Assembly (NCBI GenBank): GCA_951802425.1
Contig: OX637803.1
Coordinates: 1 to 64,000, forward strand
DNA from: Clavaria fumosa
Taxonomy: Eukaryota > Basidiomycota > Agaricomycetes > Agaricales > Clavariaceae
Length of the DNA: 64,000 bases
Reading direction: 5' to 3'
Of this stretch, positions 34,687 to 46,229 are shown in pieces; the first letter of the stretch is position 1, and the number at the start of each line of letters is the position of its first letter. The notes under the pieces are model-generated. The model saw nothing but the letters and a program-made list of their open reading frames with translations, was not told where the DNA came from and searched no databases. The translations under genes and the position numbers were made by a program.

Positions 34687-35608
34687 AGATTCATTCGAAG
34701 GACTCGACTCTCCTTAGTGATGCATTCATCAATGCAGGAAGCTCCTCTTCGGAGCCATTTCTCTCTCCTGCCATTCTTGCAGGAGCGCCACACCTCGCCA
34801 AACTTCTCTGCTCAGAGATCGACCCTTACCTCAAAGGACCTACCGTATTCGTCGTCTATTCGAATCTGAGAAGTACCGGGATGAGGTGGTTGATGTCTTG
34901 CAGAGACAAAGACTTCAAGAGCTGCTACCAAAGGTCCTCTGGTGGGATATTGTCCAAGACAAAATGGTATCTTTCGATAAGATCAACGGGTCTTTTGACA
35001 AAGGCTTTGACTTTGCCGAGGCACCCCGAGACGTTGGAGGAGGCTTTGTCCTCGTCAAAAATGAACATGTCCTTGGAAAGAAGCCCGTTCGAACCGAGGC
35101 CGAATGGCTCAGGTGCTTTGATGCCTGGGTCAGCGGGGTGGTTCTCGTTTACCCACACAGATCCTTGGAACCCGGGGAGTTTCGGAGCATTGTCTGTGAA
35201 ATCTTTCACAAGGTCCCTGAAGACCCTTCTCTTGCCATTCAGTTTGACTGCGAAGTCCGAGAACGTTATGGAAAAAATCCTTTTTGGATTGATAATTGGG
35301 CTGAGCACAACAGTTCTTTCCTTGTGCGGGTCGTTTCTGCAGCTTGGTCTTTGGGGGCCTTTTCCAAGCGTCCCTCACCTGGGGAGGTTTCACCTTCAAA
35401 ACGCCTCAAAGCTGTTTGCGAAAACTGGAATTTTGGTAAATGTGAGGAAATGCCTTGTCGTAACCGTCGGAGGCATGGTCTCTGCAGCGAGTGTGGGGAC
35501 AAGCATCGAGCAATTGATGTCTCCGGATGCCTTGGAAAGCTCAAGGGTCGACGGCAGAAGCTTTTTGCGGACAGGGATGGAACAGCCTTCGGACTTGGGA
35601 AGGATTAG
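34687..35608 (+). pseudogene. DIRS gag-like protein with CCCH-like finger
   Basis: The main frame 34886-35608 encodes about 240 residues: EVVDVLQRQRLQELLPK, TEAEWLRCFDAWVSG, FDCEVRERYGKNPFWIDNWA and a Cys/His cluster CENWNFGKCEEMPCRNRR (HGLCSECGDKH). The cluster probably binds the element's RNA. An upstream stretch with SPAILAGAPHLAKLL and DPYLKGPTVFVVYSNLR is in another frame, so a frameshift near 34875 separates the two parts. Confidence 0.6.
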
Positions 35609-35689
35609 GTCGATTGGTTCTTCTTCAAAAAGGAGAGCCTCGGACATTCTTATTTCGCCTTCTTTTCGTCGAGGGTTTGCCTGGACAAG

Positions 35690-37319
35690 CTCTCTCTGCG
35701 ATACATCTCCTTCAGCATTATACACATTAACTGCCTTGCCTTTGCCTGACCCACCTCAGCATCTCTTTGAAAATCTTGAAATTAAAGCAGCACTGAAAAT
35801 GTATAAAGATCACATTCATGTTGACACACCTTTCAATGTTACAAAGCTCGAGTCTTTGTTACACTCACATCCTAACCAGCCATTCGTTGCCTCGGTTATT
35901 AAAGGACTTCGCAAAGGATTTTGGCCCCTGGACGAGGGCGATTGGGAGGTTGAGCTTGAGGATGTTATGGAAAACTATTCTAGTGAAGAAACGGACCTCG
36001 CTGCAATCCGGGCATTTCGAGACCGAGAGCAAAGCACAGGGCGCTGGTCCATGGAGATCGGGCATCTCCTTCCTGGTACAAAGGTCTCCCCATTGTTTGT
36101 CGTCTGGCAAGGAGGAAAACCAAGGGTTATTAATGACCACTCAGGCTCAGGCTTGAATAATGGGATCCCTCACGAGGAGGCCAAAGTCCGATATGACAAT
36201 ATGCTTGACTTTGGTCAGGTCCTGCACAACGCAAAGCTGTGATTTCCTGGGCAGCGTCTTATTACCTTCAAGAGTGACGTTGCTTAAAGCTTTTCTCAAC
36301 CTGCCTGCTCATCCGATCTGGCAGCTGCGTCAATGTGTCCAAATTGATGGAAAAATTTACATCATTCGCAGACTCGTCTTTGGAGGCCGTGCCTCCATCT
36401 CTTACAGAGGAGCTTTGAGACCTCATCGGCAGGTCCAGCTGCTGATCTTCTGGGAGGCAATCAAGTGTCCATTTGATAATGAGAAACAGGAGTCGGGGTG
36501 TCCACTTAAAATTATAGGTTTCTGGGTGGATATCAATGCCGGATCAATCTCCTTGGAGGCTGAGGACATTGTTTTTAAGGTACATGACTTCTTAGAGACT
36601 CGGGGCGGAAGCCTGCGCTGCCCGAATTGTGGCGTCTATCTGGGCATCTTAACTGGCTCCTGAACGTCCTACCTTGGGGACGTCCTGCATTGACTGAACT
36701 TTACCGAAAGACCAGTGGGAAGACTCACCCATCGAGTGGAGTCTTCATCAATGCGGAAGTTCGTCGTGACCTTTTGTGGTTAATCGAGACAATTCCATCT
36801 GCAATTGGTATTCACTTCATCGATGAAGGGCAGTGGACTGATGAAGATGCCAACTTCGTTATGTGGACAGATGCCAGCTTGCGGCTGGGGCTCTCTTTTG
36901 TCTATACAGGGGACAGGTTTGCTTACCAGATTCAAGAACCTGCTTCAGGCATGGTTGTCGATGTCTTCTTTTTGGAGCTTGTCGCTATCATGTCCGCAAT
37001 TCATCATGCTGCCGGTTTACCTCACCCTCCCCATCGGCTTCTCATTTGGACCGATAGCCTAGATTCTGTCAGGGCTTTCAACTGTCTTCATGTGTCAGAG
37101 TCAGTTCACAATGGGCCTCTGCTTGGTGTGGCCTCAATTATTTTGCGATCTGGGATTGACCTCAGAGTCTGCCACATTCCCGGGAAAGACAATCTACGTG
37201 CAGATTTGCTCTCTTGCAATCTGCTTGATGAGTTCGCCCGGCGATTTCCTTCATACCGCGTCCGCACCTTCGATCCTCCTCGGGAGCTTCTGCCGGCGCG
37301 ATGGCAGGGTTGCTTTTGA
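35690..37319 (+). pseudogene. DIRS reverse transcriptase-RNase H with the RT catalytic core deleted
   Basis: The N-terminal RT part is at about 35900-36240 (SPLFVVWQGGKPRVINDHSG, GLNNGIPHEEAKVRYDNML). A frameshift at about 36240 precedes FLNLPAHPIWQLRQCVQIDG and RRLVFGGRAS. The text then jumps straight to ISYRGALRPHRQVQLL. The stretch that should hold the YxDD-type metal-binding motif is missing at about 36396. The RNase H part is well kept at 36627-37319, with acidic residues in MWTDASLRLG, FFLELVAIMSAI and WTDSLDS. The copy cannot reverse-transcribe. Confidence 0.8.
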
Positions 37320-37579
37320 AACAATTGGGTGAGTCATCCAAGATGGCTCGCCCTCCCATCTCGTTGCAGGATTTGGACTTGCGGGTTCAGTTCCTTCGCA
37401 CGAACGCCATCGAGGCCTCCACTCGAAAAAATTATACAACAGGAGCCCGTGATTATATTCCTTTTTGCTTGACACATGGGCTCTCTCTTGACCCAACTCT
37501 ACATCAGGAAAAAAAGTTCAAACAATATAGTACTATATAGTCATGGTAGCAGCAGTAGCTCAGTAGCTAGTAACGAGTT

Positions 37580-37690
37580 ATATAGACCCAGTAGATCCCA
37601 TATATTGCTCTGTAGTAACAGTAGTTCCCATATATTGCTCTGTAGTAATGGTAGTTCTTATATATTGCTCTGTAGCACTGAGTAGATCCC
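37580..37690. repeat. Short tandem repeat near the left end of CATCAG element 3
   Basis: Three to four copies of a unit of about 35 bp containing catatattgctctgtagta. It is subterminal, as is the 61-bp array at the other end. Confidence 0.8.
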
Positions 37691-37904
37691 ATACAATGCA
37701 CCAGAGTATACAAAGGACATAAATGTGATTCAATGGTACATGGTAGTTCACTTGTCTCAAATGGTAGCCCGGGTTGATACTACAGTAGACTATGGTAGTG
37801 CTATGTGCCGCTTCCTGCTGCCACCACTGCTCCTTCCTTCCTCTGCACACCAGCCACCACAAAATCAATGGCCCAGGTCCCCGCTGTCAGTCTGGGACTG
37901 CAGT

Positions 37905-39050
37905 AGGGGGCCTGCTGCTGCTGCCGCCGCCGCCGCCGCTGTCGCCACCGTCGCTGTCGTTGCCGCCGCCATCGCTGTCGTTGCCGCCACCATCGCTGTC
38001 GTTGCCGCTGTCGTTGCCACCGCCGTCGCCGCCATCGCCGCCACCGCCGTCGCTGTTGTTGCCGCCGCTGCTGCCGTCGCTGTTGTTGCCGCCGCCGCCG
38101 CCGTCGCTGTTGTTGCCGCCGCCGCCGCCGTCGCTGTTGTTGCTGCCGCCGCCGCCGTCACTGTCGTTGCCGCCGTCGTTGCCACCGCTGTCGCCACCGT
38201 TGCTGCCATCGCCGCCGCCGCCGTTGCTGCCATCGCCGCTGCCACCGTTGCTGTCGTTGCCGCCGCTGTCGCCGCCATCGCCGCCGCCGCCGTCGCTGTC
38301 ATTGCTGTCGTTGCCGTCGCCCTCGCCGTTGCTGTCACTGCCGCCGCTGTCGCTGCCGCCGCTGTCGCTGCCGCCGCTGTCGTTGCCGCCGCCGTCGCTG
38401 CCGCCGCTGTCGTTGCCGCCGCCGTCGCTGTCGTTGCTGCCGCTGCTGTCGTTGCCGCCGCCGTTGCCGTTGCCGCCGCCGTCACTGTCGCTGTCGTTGC
38501 CGCCGCCGTTGCTGTCGTTGCCGCCGCCGTCGCCGTTGCTGCCACTGCTGTCGCCGCCGTCGCTGTCGTTGCCACCGCCGTCGCTGTCGTTGCTGCCGCT
38601 GTCGCCGTCGCTGTCACTGCTGTCACCGCCGTTGCTGTCGTTGCCGCCGCCGTTGCTGTCGTTGCCACCGCCGCCGCCGTCGCTGTCGTTGCCGCCGCCG
38701 TCGCCATCGCTGTTGTTGCCGCCGCCGTCGCTGTCGTTGCCGCCGCCGTCGCCATCGCTGTTGTTGCCGCTGCCGCCGTCGCTGTTGTTGCCGCCGCCGT
38801 CGCTGCTGCCGCCACCGTCGTTGTTGCTGCCGCTGCCGTCGACGTTGCTGCCGCCGCTGCCGTCGACGTTGCTGCCGCCGCTGCCACCCTCGCTGTTGCC
38901 GCCGCTGTTGCCGTCGCTGTTGCCGTCGCTGTTGCCGCCGCCATCACCGTCGCTGCCGCCGCTGTCGCCGTCGCCGTCGCTGCCGCCGCTGTTGCTCTGT
39001 TGCCGCTGCCGCTGCTGTTGCGTTGCTGCTGCCGCTGCCGTCGTCGTAGT
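37905..39050. repeat. GC-rich trinucleotide tract in CATCAG element 3
   Basis: About 1.15 kb of gccgccgtcgctgtcgtt-type units. Open frames of 460-498 codons on both strands encode only Ala/Val, Pro/Leu/Ser or Ala/Thr runs and are rejected as genes. A related purine-rich block, gaggtgagggtgagggtgcc, continues at 39060-39545. Confidence 0.92.
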
Positions 39051-39849
39051 TGCTGGAGGAGAGAGGGAGGGGGAGGAGAGAGGGAGGGAGGAGAGGGAGG
39101 AGAGTGAGAGGGAGGAGAGTGAGAGAGAGGAGACGGAGAAGTGCCGCCGCCCTCACCATCGCCCTGTAGATTAAAAAAATGAAAAGAATCATGGAAAAAA
39201 GGGAGAGGGCGCACCTGGTGGCCCCTCGCTGAGGGTGCCGCCGCTGCCGTGGTTGTCACTGAAGGAGAGGGAGAGGGAGAGGGAGGAGGTGCCGCCGCCG
39301 CCGCCGTCATCGCTGGAGGAGAGAGAGAGGGTGAGGGTACCGCCGCCGTCGTCGTCATCACTGGAGGAGGGTGAGGGTGAGGGTGCTGCCGCCGTCGTCG
39401 TCATCGCTGGAGGTGAGGGTGAGGGTGCCGTCGCCGCTGTCGTCGTTGCTGTGGATGGGAGAAAGGGAGGAGAGAAGGTGAGGGTGCCGTCGCCGCTGTC
39501 GTCGTTGCTGGGGATGGGAGAAAGGGAGGAGAGAGGGTGATGGTGGGAGGCAGAGAGAACGACAAGTTCAACACAGAGCATGTGACGACTTTCTGGGACG
39601 GCAATTCCCACCATGCCACAAGTACAGCAAGCTTACCAAATCAGTGACCCACAAATGTTCTGGCCCATTTCTCAGTCAATTCTCAAGCAATTCTCAAGAT
39701 TTTTTTTTTTCATAAGACACTACTTGATCTGTAGATTAATGTGGATATGTCAAAAAAAAATATTGATATTTTCTGTACTAATTTACCAAAATAAATGGGT
39801 ACCTAGCTTTATCCAAGCTTTGAACACCTTTTTGGAGCAATCTTTTGGA

Positions 39850-40849
39850 AGAGATCATATTCATCCAAACTATCATGATTGATTTGATGTGTATAAATAT
39901 ATTACTGTCAAGTTGCCATCCAAGCCCCAAGCTGATGAACAATTATATCAGATTCATGGAATGCCTGGCCATTCTAATGGACCATGCAAGCCAGCAACTC
40001 CACCATGCTTTGACACTACCTTGATCATTGAAAACAAATCACAGTGGAAAGAGGATGGATTAAAAGGTTAGTCTAAGGCTATCAATTGTCTACAATTTGA
40101 TGTCAACTTCAACTAGGTCTTCATGTAGCAAGATTTTTGATCTTCCAAAGCATCTCATCAGCAAAACAGCTCAGCTGAGTTGTCAGTATACTGTACCATT
40201 TCATTCAATTGACCTGTCATGCATCATGCACCTCCCCAAATTGGCCAAAAATCACACTGGTCACACATCATTTGAGGAATTGGTCAATTTGTAAGGTGAA
40301 ATTCCCTTTTTGGGTGACAGTTACCTAATATATACTGGTGGAGGGGCAGTCAATTATCCCTCATGTGACACTTGACTTCTACTTTCAGTCAATTCAAAAT
40401 TTGACCAGAGGAATGCATCACACCACCTGGTCAATTGAATGAAATGGTACAGTAGAGAGGTATGGACTGGTATGTAACACCCCAAGACAACTTGGGGTGT
40501 TACACACCAGTCCATACCAGTCCATACTTACATTTAGCCAAGCTGTTTTGCTGATGGCCTGGGCATAGTACCACATCCTTTAGCATATGTTCACTGGTAC
40601 AGACCACTTACAAGCTTTGATCTAGCAACTGGCATGTATCAGATTATTTTGTCTACTTGACAAAATTCTGCAAATGCTGAAGTAGTCAGCATTGATAGGA
40701 TTTGGCACAGTTGTCTGTTGATTCCTCACTTTGGATCAGCAGATGTACCTATCTCATGGACCAGAAATAATGCTCTTGATTCAGCAGCTCAATTTTATCT
40801 CAACAAGTATACTGATATGCATTCATTTATGGAGTACAAATCTTTGTAA
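39850..40849 (+). pseudogene. C-terminal part of a basidiomycete transposon-associated protein
   Basis: The left part reads DVYKYITVKLPSKPQ and PPCFDTTLIIENKSQWKEDG, then IFDLPKH at about 40155. After the MITE at 40156-40556 the text resumes LAYVHWYRPLTSFDLATGMY (with one stop at about 40658), then EVVSIDRIWHSCLLIPHFGS and WTRNNALDSAAQFYLNKYTD, ending at 40849. The pattern (aspartate-headed strands, a WF/WY-x-P-L stretch, then LIPxFG) is a frequent basidiomycete repeat-associated protein. I do not know its biochemical role. It is broken by a stop, an insertion and lost upstream parts. Confidence 0.6.
40156..40556. mobile_element. CATCAG element 4, 401-bp MITE-like member
   Basis: The ends are CATCAGCAAAACAGCT and its reverse complement. 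A second inverted pair, ctgtaccatttcattcaatt at 40190 and its complement at 40431, lies inside. It splits the protein remnant at 39850-40849, whose text is continuous across it. The target duplication is unclear (ct on both sides at most). The ends match the first 12 bases of elements 1 and 2. Confidence 0.78.
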
Positions 40850-41350
40850 CAATTTTAGTCCAAAAGTATCAGACTGGGTCTCACACAACTTAAATGTAAG
40901 GTCACAACGACAATACTAACATAAGGGGGAAAGAGTACAAAAGAGGAAAAGATACTGTGTTCCCATGCTCAGACCCTTGGATCACATGACATGCCCAGGC
41001 TCCAGGTCATGTGATCTTACAATTATGTAATCTGACCCCAGCCACAGGTCATGTGACCTTCCAACAACCCTCCCCAGTTTCTCCACAACTCCTCTTTGGG
41101 ATGGCTTATGTAAGCAATCCTAACAAAAAGAGACTACTCTATGTACTTGTCATATACTGCACAATATCATGAATTGTTCATTTTAATCCTAATCTATAGC
41201 ATGCTGAAACACTCATGAGTTTATTGCTTCAACCTTGCACTGGAATTCACCTCACCTCCACTCAGCTCCTGATTATATCATAATCATGACAACATAATTC
41301 AATGTAGTACAAAGGCTTACTATCCTACCCAACAGCACTATCACTAGTTG

Positions 41351-41780
41351 CTACTAGGCTCAACATAGTACATAGGCTCTACTACTATTACTACTATGCA
41401 CTCATAATATGCTACTAGGCTCAACATAGTACAGAGGCTCTACTACTATTACTACTATGCACTCATAATATGCTACTAGGCTCAACATAGTACATAGGCT
41501 CTACTACTGTGACTACAATGCACTCATAATATGCTACTAGGCTCAACATAGTACATAGGCTCTACTACTGTGACTACAATGCACTCATAATATGCTACTA
41601 GGCTCAACATAGTACATAGGCTCTACTACTGTAACTACAATGCACTCATAATATGCTACTAGGCTCAACATAGTACATAGGCTCTACTACCGTGACTACA
41701 ATGCACTCATAATATGCTACTAGGTTCAACATAGTACATAGGCTCTACTACCATGACTACAATGCACTCATAATATGCTA
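41351..41780. repeat. 61-bp tandem repeat, seven copies
   Basis: The unit begins ctactaggctcaacatag and starts at 41351, 41412, 41473, 41534, 41595, 41656 and 41717. A few substitutions separate the copies. It lies just inside the right end of CATCAG element 3. Confidence 0.92.
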
Positions 41781-42894
41781 CCCAGTCTATTGCATGCTAT
41801 ATAGTAATCCATACCTTCTATGTATTACTATTTTTCTCACTACATATGCTACAGCAGTCTATACAGTCTGTGTAGTCTACATAGTCTATGCTGATAGCTA
41901 CTGCTGGGGGTTCTTTTTCCTGATGTATCGACTTTGTCTCGTTACATTGCCTTTACTTCTCTGTTTATTGGTTCGGCACCGAAGTATCTCTCGGGCACTC
42001 ATCATTTTCTTTTAGATTTGTTTCCATATTTTGATCAAAATCGTGCACATCCTCTTGTGCAGGCTACCATTACTGGGGCCAAGAAAACTTGTGGGGATGC
42101 CGTGACACGAAAATCACCCCTTCAGGTCCCACATCTCCAGGCTTTTGAGCACATCGCAGCTGCCACCGGAGCTTATGATGACCTGCTCTTCATAACAATA
42201 CTCTCTTGCGCTTTTTATGGGTGCCACCGGATGGGGGAGTTAGTGCTGAGTGTAAAGGACCTGAAAGACTGGCGGAAGGTCATCAAACGCGGTTCTCTAT
42301 CATTTGTGGGATGTCGAGCCCAGTACAGGCTTCCCTATCACAAGGGGGACAGACTCTACCGTGGTACTGATATTTTGCTCATAGCACAGGAGCATGCTTG
42401 TCCTGTTCGCTTGCTGCACAACTACATTTCAATGCGAGATCAGTTGCATGGGGCCAAAGCAGCTGCCTTCTTACGAGAGGATGGTTCACTACCTACACGA
42501 GCTTGGTTCGAGGGACGTTTCTTCAGAATTCTAGACCACAGCTTTGGTGGTCACTCTGCTCGGGCTGGAGGAGCGACTTTCTATGCATCCTTGGGCCTCT
42601 CTGAGGACATCATTCAGGCTCTCAGTCGTTGGTCCTCGCAGTCTTGGAAGGTCTACATTCGCGACAATCCAGCGGTTCGGGCTGAAGCACAGCTTGCCAC
42701 TTTGCACGTCACACGGTCTCACCACCTTCCACCTATCCCTGCTCGCTCTCATCTTCTTGCACCGCCACCATCCCCCTCACGCACACACACATAGGCTCTT
42801 TTTAGCTTGTTTCTCTGCTCGCTTCCCAATTCAAATTCCCGTTTGAGAAGGCCCTGCTGTGGCCTTCTTGGTAGCGTTAACGAGTCAGCCTGAG

Positions 42895-43405
42895 CGGCAG
42901 AGGCGCTGGGCGTTAGCGAGGTTATGGGCGATATTGGTGTTACCAGCACGTTCCCCTTTGGGTTGGGGGATGGAGCCATTCTCGCAAGAGAGTGGCTAAA
43001 ATTGGGTATGAACAACACAGACACATCCTCACGGCAGTACACCGCGATCATTCACCGCCAATCCTACTCAGTGGCACCAAAGGCCTACTCGCCATCGCCA
43101 AATTCCTACGAATATCCGGAGCGTTTACTTCCACCGGGAAACCACTAGAACCTAGGGCCCCCCAGAGTTGCCCGGCCTTAATCTCTCAGATACCACCACG
43201 TTTTCGCCGGAACCCCCTGACCCACACTAAATCACAGCAATCATACGTATTTCATACTGTACCTACTATACATATACTACCTACATCCTCACCCCGCACA
43301 TCTACCTCACCAAAACCCATGTACTTCACGTACAACCGCGTCTTTGTCCTAGCCACATGTTGTGGTATATAAATGGTGATTCAAAATAAATAAATAAATA
43401 ACCAG
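42895..43405 (+). mobile_element. Probable 5'-truncated LINE 3' end
   Basis: A stretch reading AKIGYEQHRHILTAVHRDHS and KGLLAIAKFLRISGAFTSTG resembles the C-terminal tail of fungal non-LTR retrotransposon polyproteins. It is followed by non-coding sequence and an (aaat)n tail at about 43384-43400, as expected of a LINE 3' end. No reverse transcriptase remains. Confidence 0.4.
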
Positions 43406-43480
43406 CACGTGATCGGCACGTGATTACCTCGTACTTCGCCATACTCATACTCCAATCGCCTTTTTCACACTTGGCCAACA

Positions 43481-43530
43481 CCGTGTCATCGTTGCGCGGT
43501 CTGTGAGCACTGAGTTGTGTTCACATTCTG
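43481..43530 (+). promoter_or_regulatory. Leader shared with the 20.5-kb gene
   Basis: cgtgtcatcgttgcgcgg, then gcactgagttgtgttcaca, matches 20229-20280 closely. Both lie upstream of accessory genes and downstream of CACGTG boxes. Translation of this copy meets a stop, so conservation as a promoter or leader is more likely than coding. Confidence 0.45.
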
Positions 43531-43710
43531 TACTTTTGTTACATTGCTTATCCTGCCAACCTGTCACCTTGTCACCCTCTCGCCATTCTGTCGCGCTTTT
43601 CACCCTTGGCCCAACTCCTGACTCAGTCGCCGCATCCCACATAATCCAATCATGTCATCATCTAGGTATTCATTGTTTTGTTTTTTACCATATTTTAACG
43701 TCACAATTCA

Positions 43711-45856
43711 GTGTCTTCAGGTGTTCATGCAATCCTAGACGATCACCGTGTCATCCTAGGTGTCAACACTTGGGCGAACTTTATCCCACAGCCACCATCG
43801 CCGTCGCTCACAGAGTACCCCTACTTTGACGGGACATGGGGACCGAACGAATGGTCGAGGTTGCCCTTCGGTTTTGATCCAAGGAGCCCATACCTCGCGT
43901 GGATGCCGTTGTCCTGGAATGAGGAACTCTCGTCGTATCACGTCCGATCTGCGACTCTCAATTTCCGACTACTGCCAGGTGACTTTGAGCCGGACACTCC
44001 CCAATCTTTGCAAGGGAGGATAGCGAAACATCGACTCGAGGACATCAAGCAAGAGATTTCATTTTATCGCCAAATTTTTCCTAAATATATCAACACATTA
44101 CGCTCCTTCCCCGGGGAGTACGCGCCAGGGTGGAAGTATTCCGACGTCCTGGTTCCCGATCCAGACATGATTGCATCGCGGCATAGTTGGGTGAAGCTAG
44201 ATGCTTGGGAGTCTTCGTATGCTGACATAGAGCTCGTCTTGGCTACGTTGAGACGAGCCGTCGTCGAGTTGCAAGCGTTCATGATATGGGTACAGCAAGC
44301 ACCTCACTTTCATCCCGATCGTGTCCAGAAACCCGTTCTTTACGTTTCTCGAGGCTCGTATGCGCAAAATCCGGCCGAATACAACTATCTGCGCCTCATG
44401 GGCGTACCGGCGTATATAATCACTCCCTGGCCTGTCTTTATTACGTCGGGGTCGATTCCTGTGGAAGTCGTATCTTGGAATCGAATTCTTACCAATCGAC
44501 GACGAGAAGACTGCCTCCCGGAGGCAGAGCACAACTGGTTTGGGAATCCGAGGCAGTTCCATCATACATGGCAGCTATATTGCTATCCCCCCCACGTTCG
44601 CAATCCTCTCTGTTTTGAGCAGACAGCGCGGGGGTTCGGCGAGGCGCGGCTCGATAAACACAATCCGCATCCGCGCATCGGACGGGCGTACCGTCGTTGG
44701 CAACATGAAATCCGGGAGAGGGCCATTCAGGTTAAACAGCGTGATTTACAAATCACAAACGATATCCGAGGGATGTTCGGGCTTCGTGAGTGTCTCTTTT
44801 GGTTGTATCGCATTGGGCTAACGAGGCGTTAAGCATCTCTCGTGGAACAGAAGGATTTAGCCAGTAGCACATGGCATCCGTCAACCCATCTGTGGCTCAA
44901 TATCATTTCTACGACCACGGAAAATCGACTCCTCCGTAACTGGACCACTTCCCCGGCCACAATTCCATGGCCATCTCATTATCCTGACCCAACTTCGCCT
45001 GCTCGACTGATACCCGTATGGAAGTCCACATGCCCCCCCCCCCCATCTATTCCGGACTCAGAACCTCCGAAAAATACTGTTCCAGTTGTACGTCTTGCGC
45101 TGCATCATGCCCATTTGGTTCCCGCGTATCTCGGATGTCACCAGCTTCGACGATTCCAAATATGCCCTGTCAACTCAGCAGTGGCGCGATATTCTCCACA
45201 GATCGTATTGGAAGTCTCAGTGGCCAGTCCAGGGCCGTCGATTCAATCCAACAGTCGATCCGCTTTTCGAACCCACGTTCTTCTGGAAGTATGGTGGCTC
45301 GACCATCCTCGGAGAAGTTGCCGAGCCAGATAAGTTGGATATTCGACCCAAGCTAAGGGATGGGACACCATTGTGCCCTGAGCACTTCGAATCGGAAGCT
45401 CTCCGGGAATTTGTGTTGTGGGATCTGAGTGTCACACATATGCAGCTATGTGTCCAGGCCGCGGATGAATTGTATTCCCGAGCTACGGGGACTGGGGAGG
45501 AGATGCAACAGCGGAGGGAGCGTCGAGCAAAGCTATTCCGAGGCACATGGGGTCCAAAGTTAATCCATAAGAGCCCCCCTTGGGAGTCGGAGCTTCCGAG
45601 TGTGCGCCGGGCATGGCTGAAGCGACTGCGAGATTTCGTCAAGGAGTGGGATCTGCCCCCTGGTTCTAATGTTTTCACCCGTCAGCATGACTTCGACACC
45701 GACCTGATGGCGTTATCCCTTGAAGATTACGATTTTTATGAAAATTGCCTTGTACGAATAGTCATGCATTGTATCGTTCATGGCTATAACATTCTACCCC
45801 CCGTCCTTACTGTTCAACCATCTCTCGCACAGATCGAGCCATATCTTAGTATTTGA
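43711..45856 (+). CDS. Hypothetical protein, large; probable frameshift at a C12 run
   Basis: An open stretch of about 370 codons (43711-44832) reads GVNTWANFIPQPPSPSLTEY, FDGTWGPNEWSRLPFGF, KPVLYVSRGSYAQNPAEYNY and EAEHNWFGNPRQFHHTWQLY. A second block ends with VQPSLAQIEPYLSI at 45856 and contains WRDILHRSYWKSQW, PLFEPTFFWKYGGSTILG and RDFVKEWDLPPGSNVF. Between them lies a run of twelve C residues at 45033-45044. Changing its length by one joins the frame reading TSPARLIPVWKSTC to the one reading LFRTQNLRKILFQLYVLRC. Trp and Pro are unusually common. I recognise no catalytic motif. It may be a gene with a miscounted homopolymer or a young pseudogene. The start codon is unclear, and an intron with acceptor at about 43720 is possible. 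Confidence 0.5.
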
Positions 45857-46229
45857 TATACCTCAATACCTTTATTTATGGATTCAAGACGGGATAGGGA
45901 TTCCAGCAACCCAGTAGTAATAAGAGAAAACAGCAATATAGGTAGGTAATAACTTATTCAAAAAAAGAAATCTAATCCCTTGTTTCTCCGCAGTAAATTA
46001 GAACTACTTCGTGCACATTGACCAGTGCGGCAGGATGTTGTGTTTTCCTCGATAGATAGCTTGCAATGTCGTTGGCGCTCCTACTGTGTTCTGGGATCTC
46101 GAGCTGATCAAATACCACATGTTGAATGGAAGGCATTGTGCATATCAGATACACCAAGGGTTTCAGCCAGTCCCCAGACTCGCAGTCGATAACAATGTTT
46201 CTGTGTTCGGTGAGTCTAAACCTTCGTAT

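Larger units (their letters stand above)
37502..41925. mobile_element. CATCAG element 3, 4.4 kb, TA target duplication
   Basis: It starts CATCAGGAAAAA and ends TTTTTCCTGATG, with TA at 37500-37501 and 41926-41927. The empty site is confirmed because joining the flanks restores the recombinase frame. It contains 35-bp repeats near its left end (37580-37690), a 1.15-kb trinucleotide tract and a remnant of a transposon-type protein (39850-40849). Inside that remnant is a smaller CATCAG element. Seven 61-bp repeats lie near the right end. No transposase of its own was recognised. The end sequence resembles the CATCAGCAAAAC ends at 28.0 and 56.3 kb. Confidence 0.85.
37301..42794 (+). pseudogene. 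DIRS tyrosine recombinase, split by a 4.4-kb insertion
   Basis: The left part ends THGLSLDPTL at 37501. The right part resumes STLSRYIAFTSLFIGSAPKY at 41928. Removing the insertion and one TA rejoins the frame exactly. The catalytic residues are visible: Arg in GCHRMGEL, His-x-x-Arg in GGHSARAGG, Trp in SRWSSQSW and the nucleophile Tyr in KVYIRDNP. The second part is open to the stop at about 42794. The enzyme would splice circular cDNA into the genome. Apart from the insertion it looks intact, so the insertion is younger than the last activity of this copy or of its source. Confidence 0.88.
34300..42880 (+). mobile_element. DIRS-like tyrosine-recombinase retrotransposon, interrupted
   Basis: In order on the plus strand: a gag-like protein (about 34690-35608), reverse transcriptase and RNase H (about 35700-37319), and a tyrosine recombinase. 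The recombinase is split between 37301-37501 and 41926-42792 by a 4.4-kb insertion. This is the plan of DIRS-type elements, which integrate with a tyrosine recombinase and make no target duplication. Outer limits are approximate because terminal repeats were not resolved. GC is higher than in the inserted DNA around it. Confidence 0.85.

Noticed and set aside
37725..39361. Frames of 460-498 codons on both strands
   Set aside because: Triplet tract of CATCAG element 3. Ala/Val and Pro/Leu runs only.
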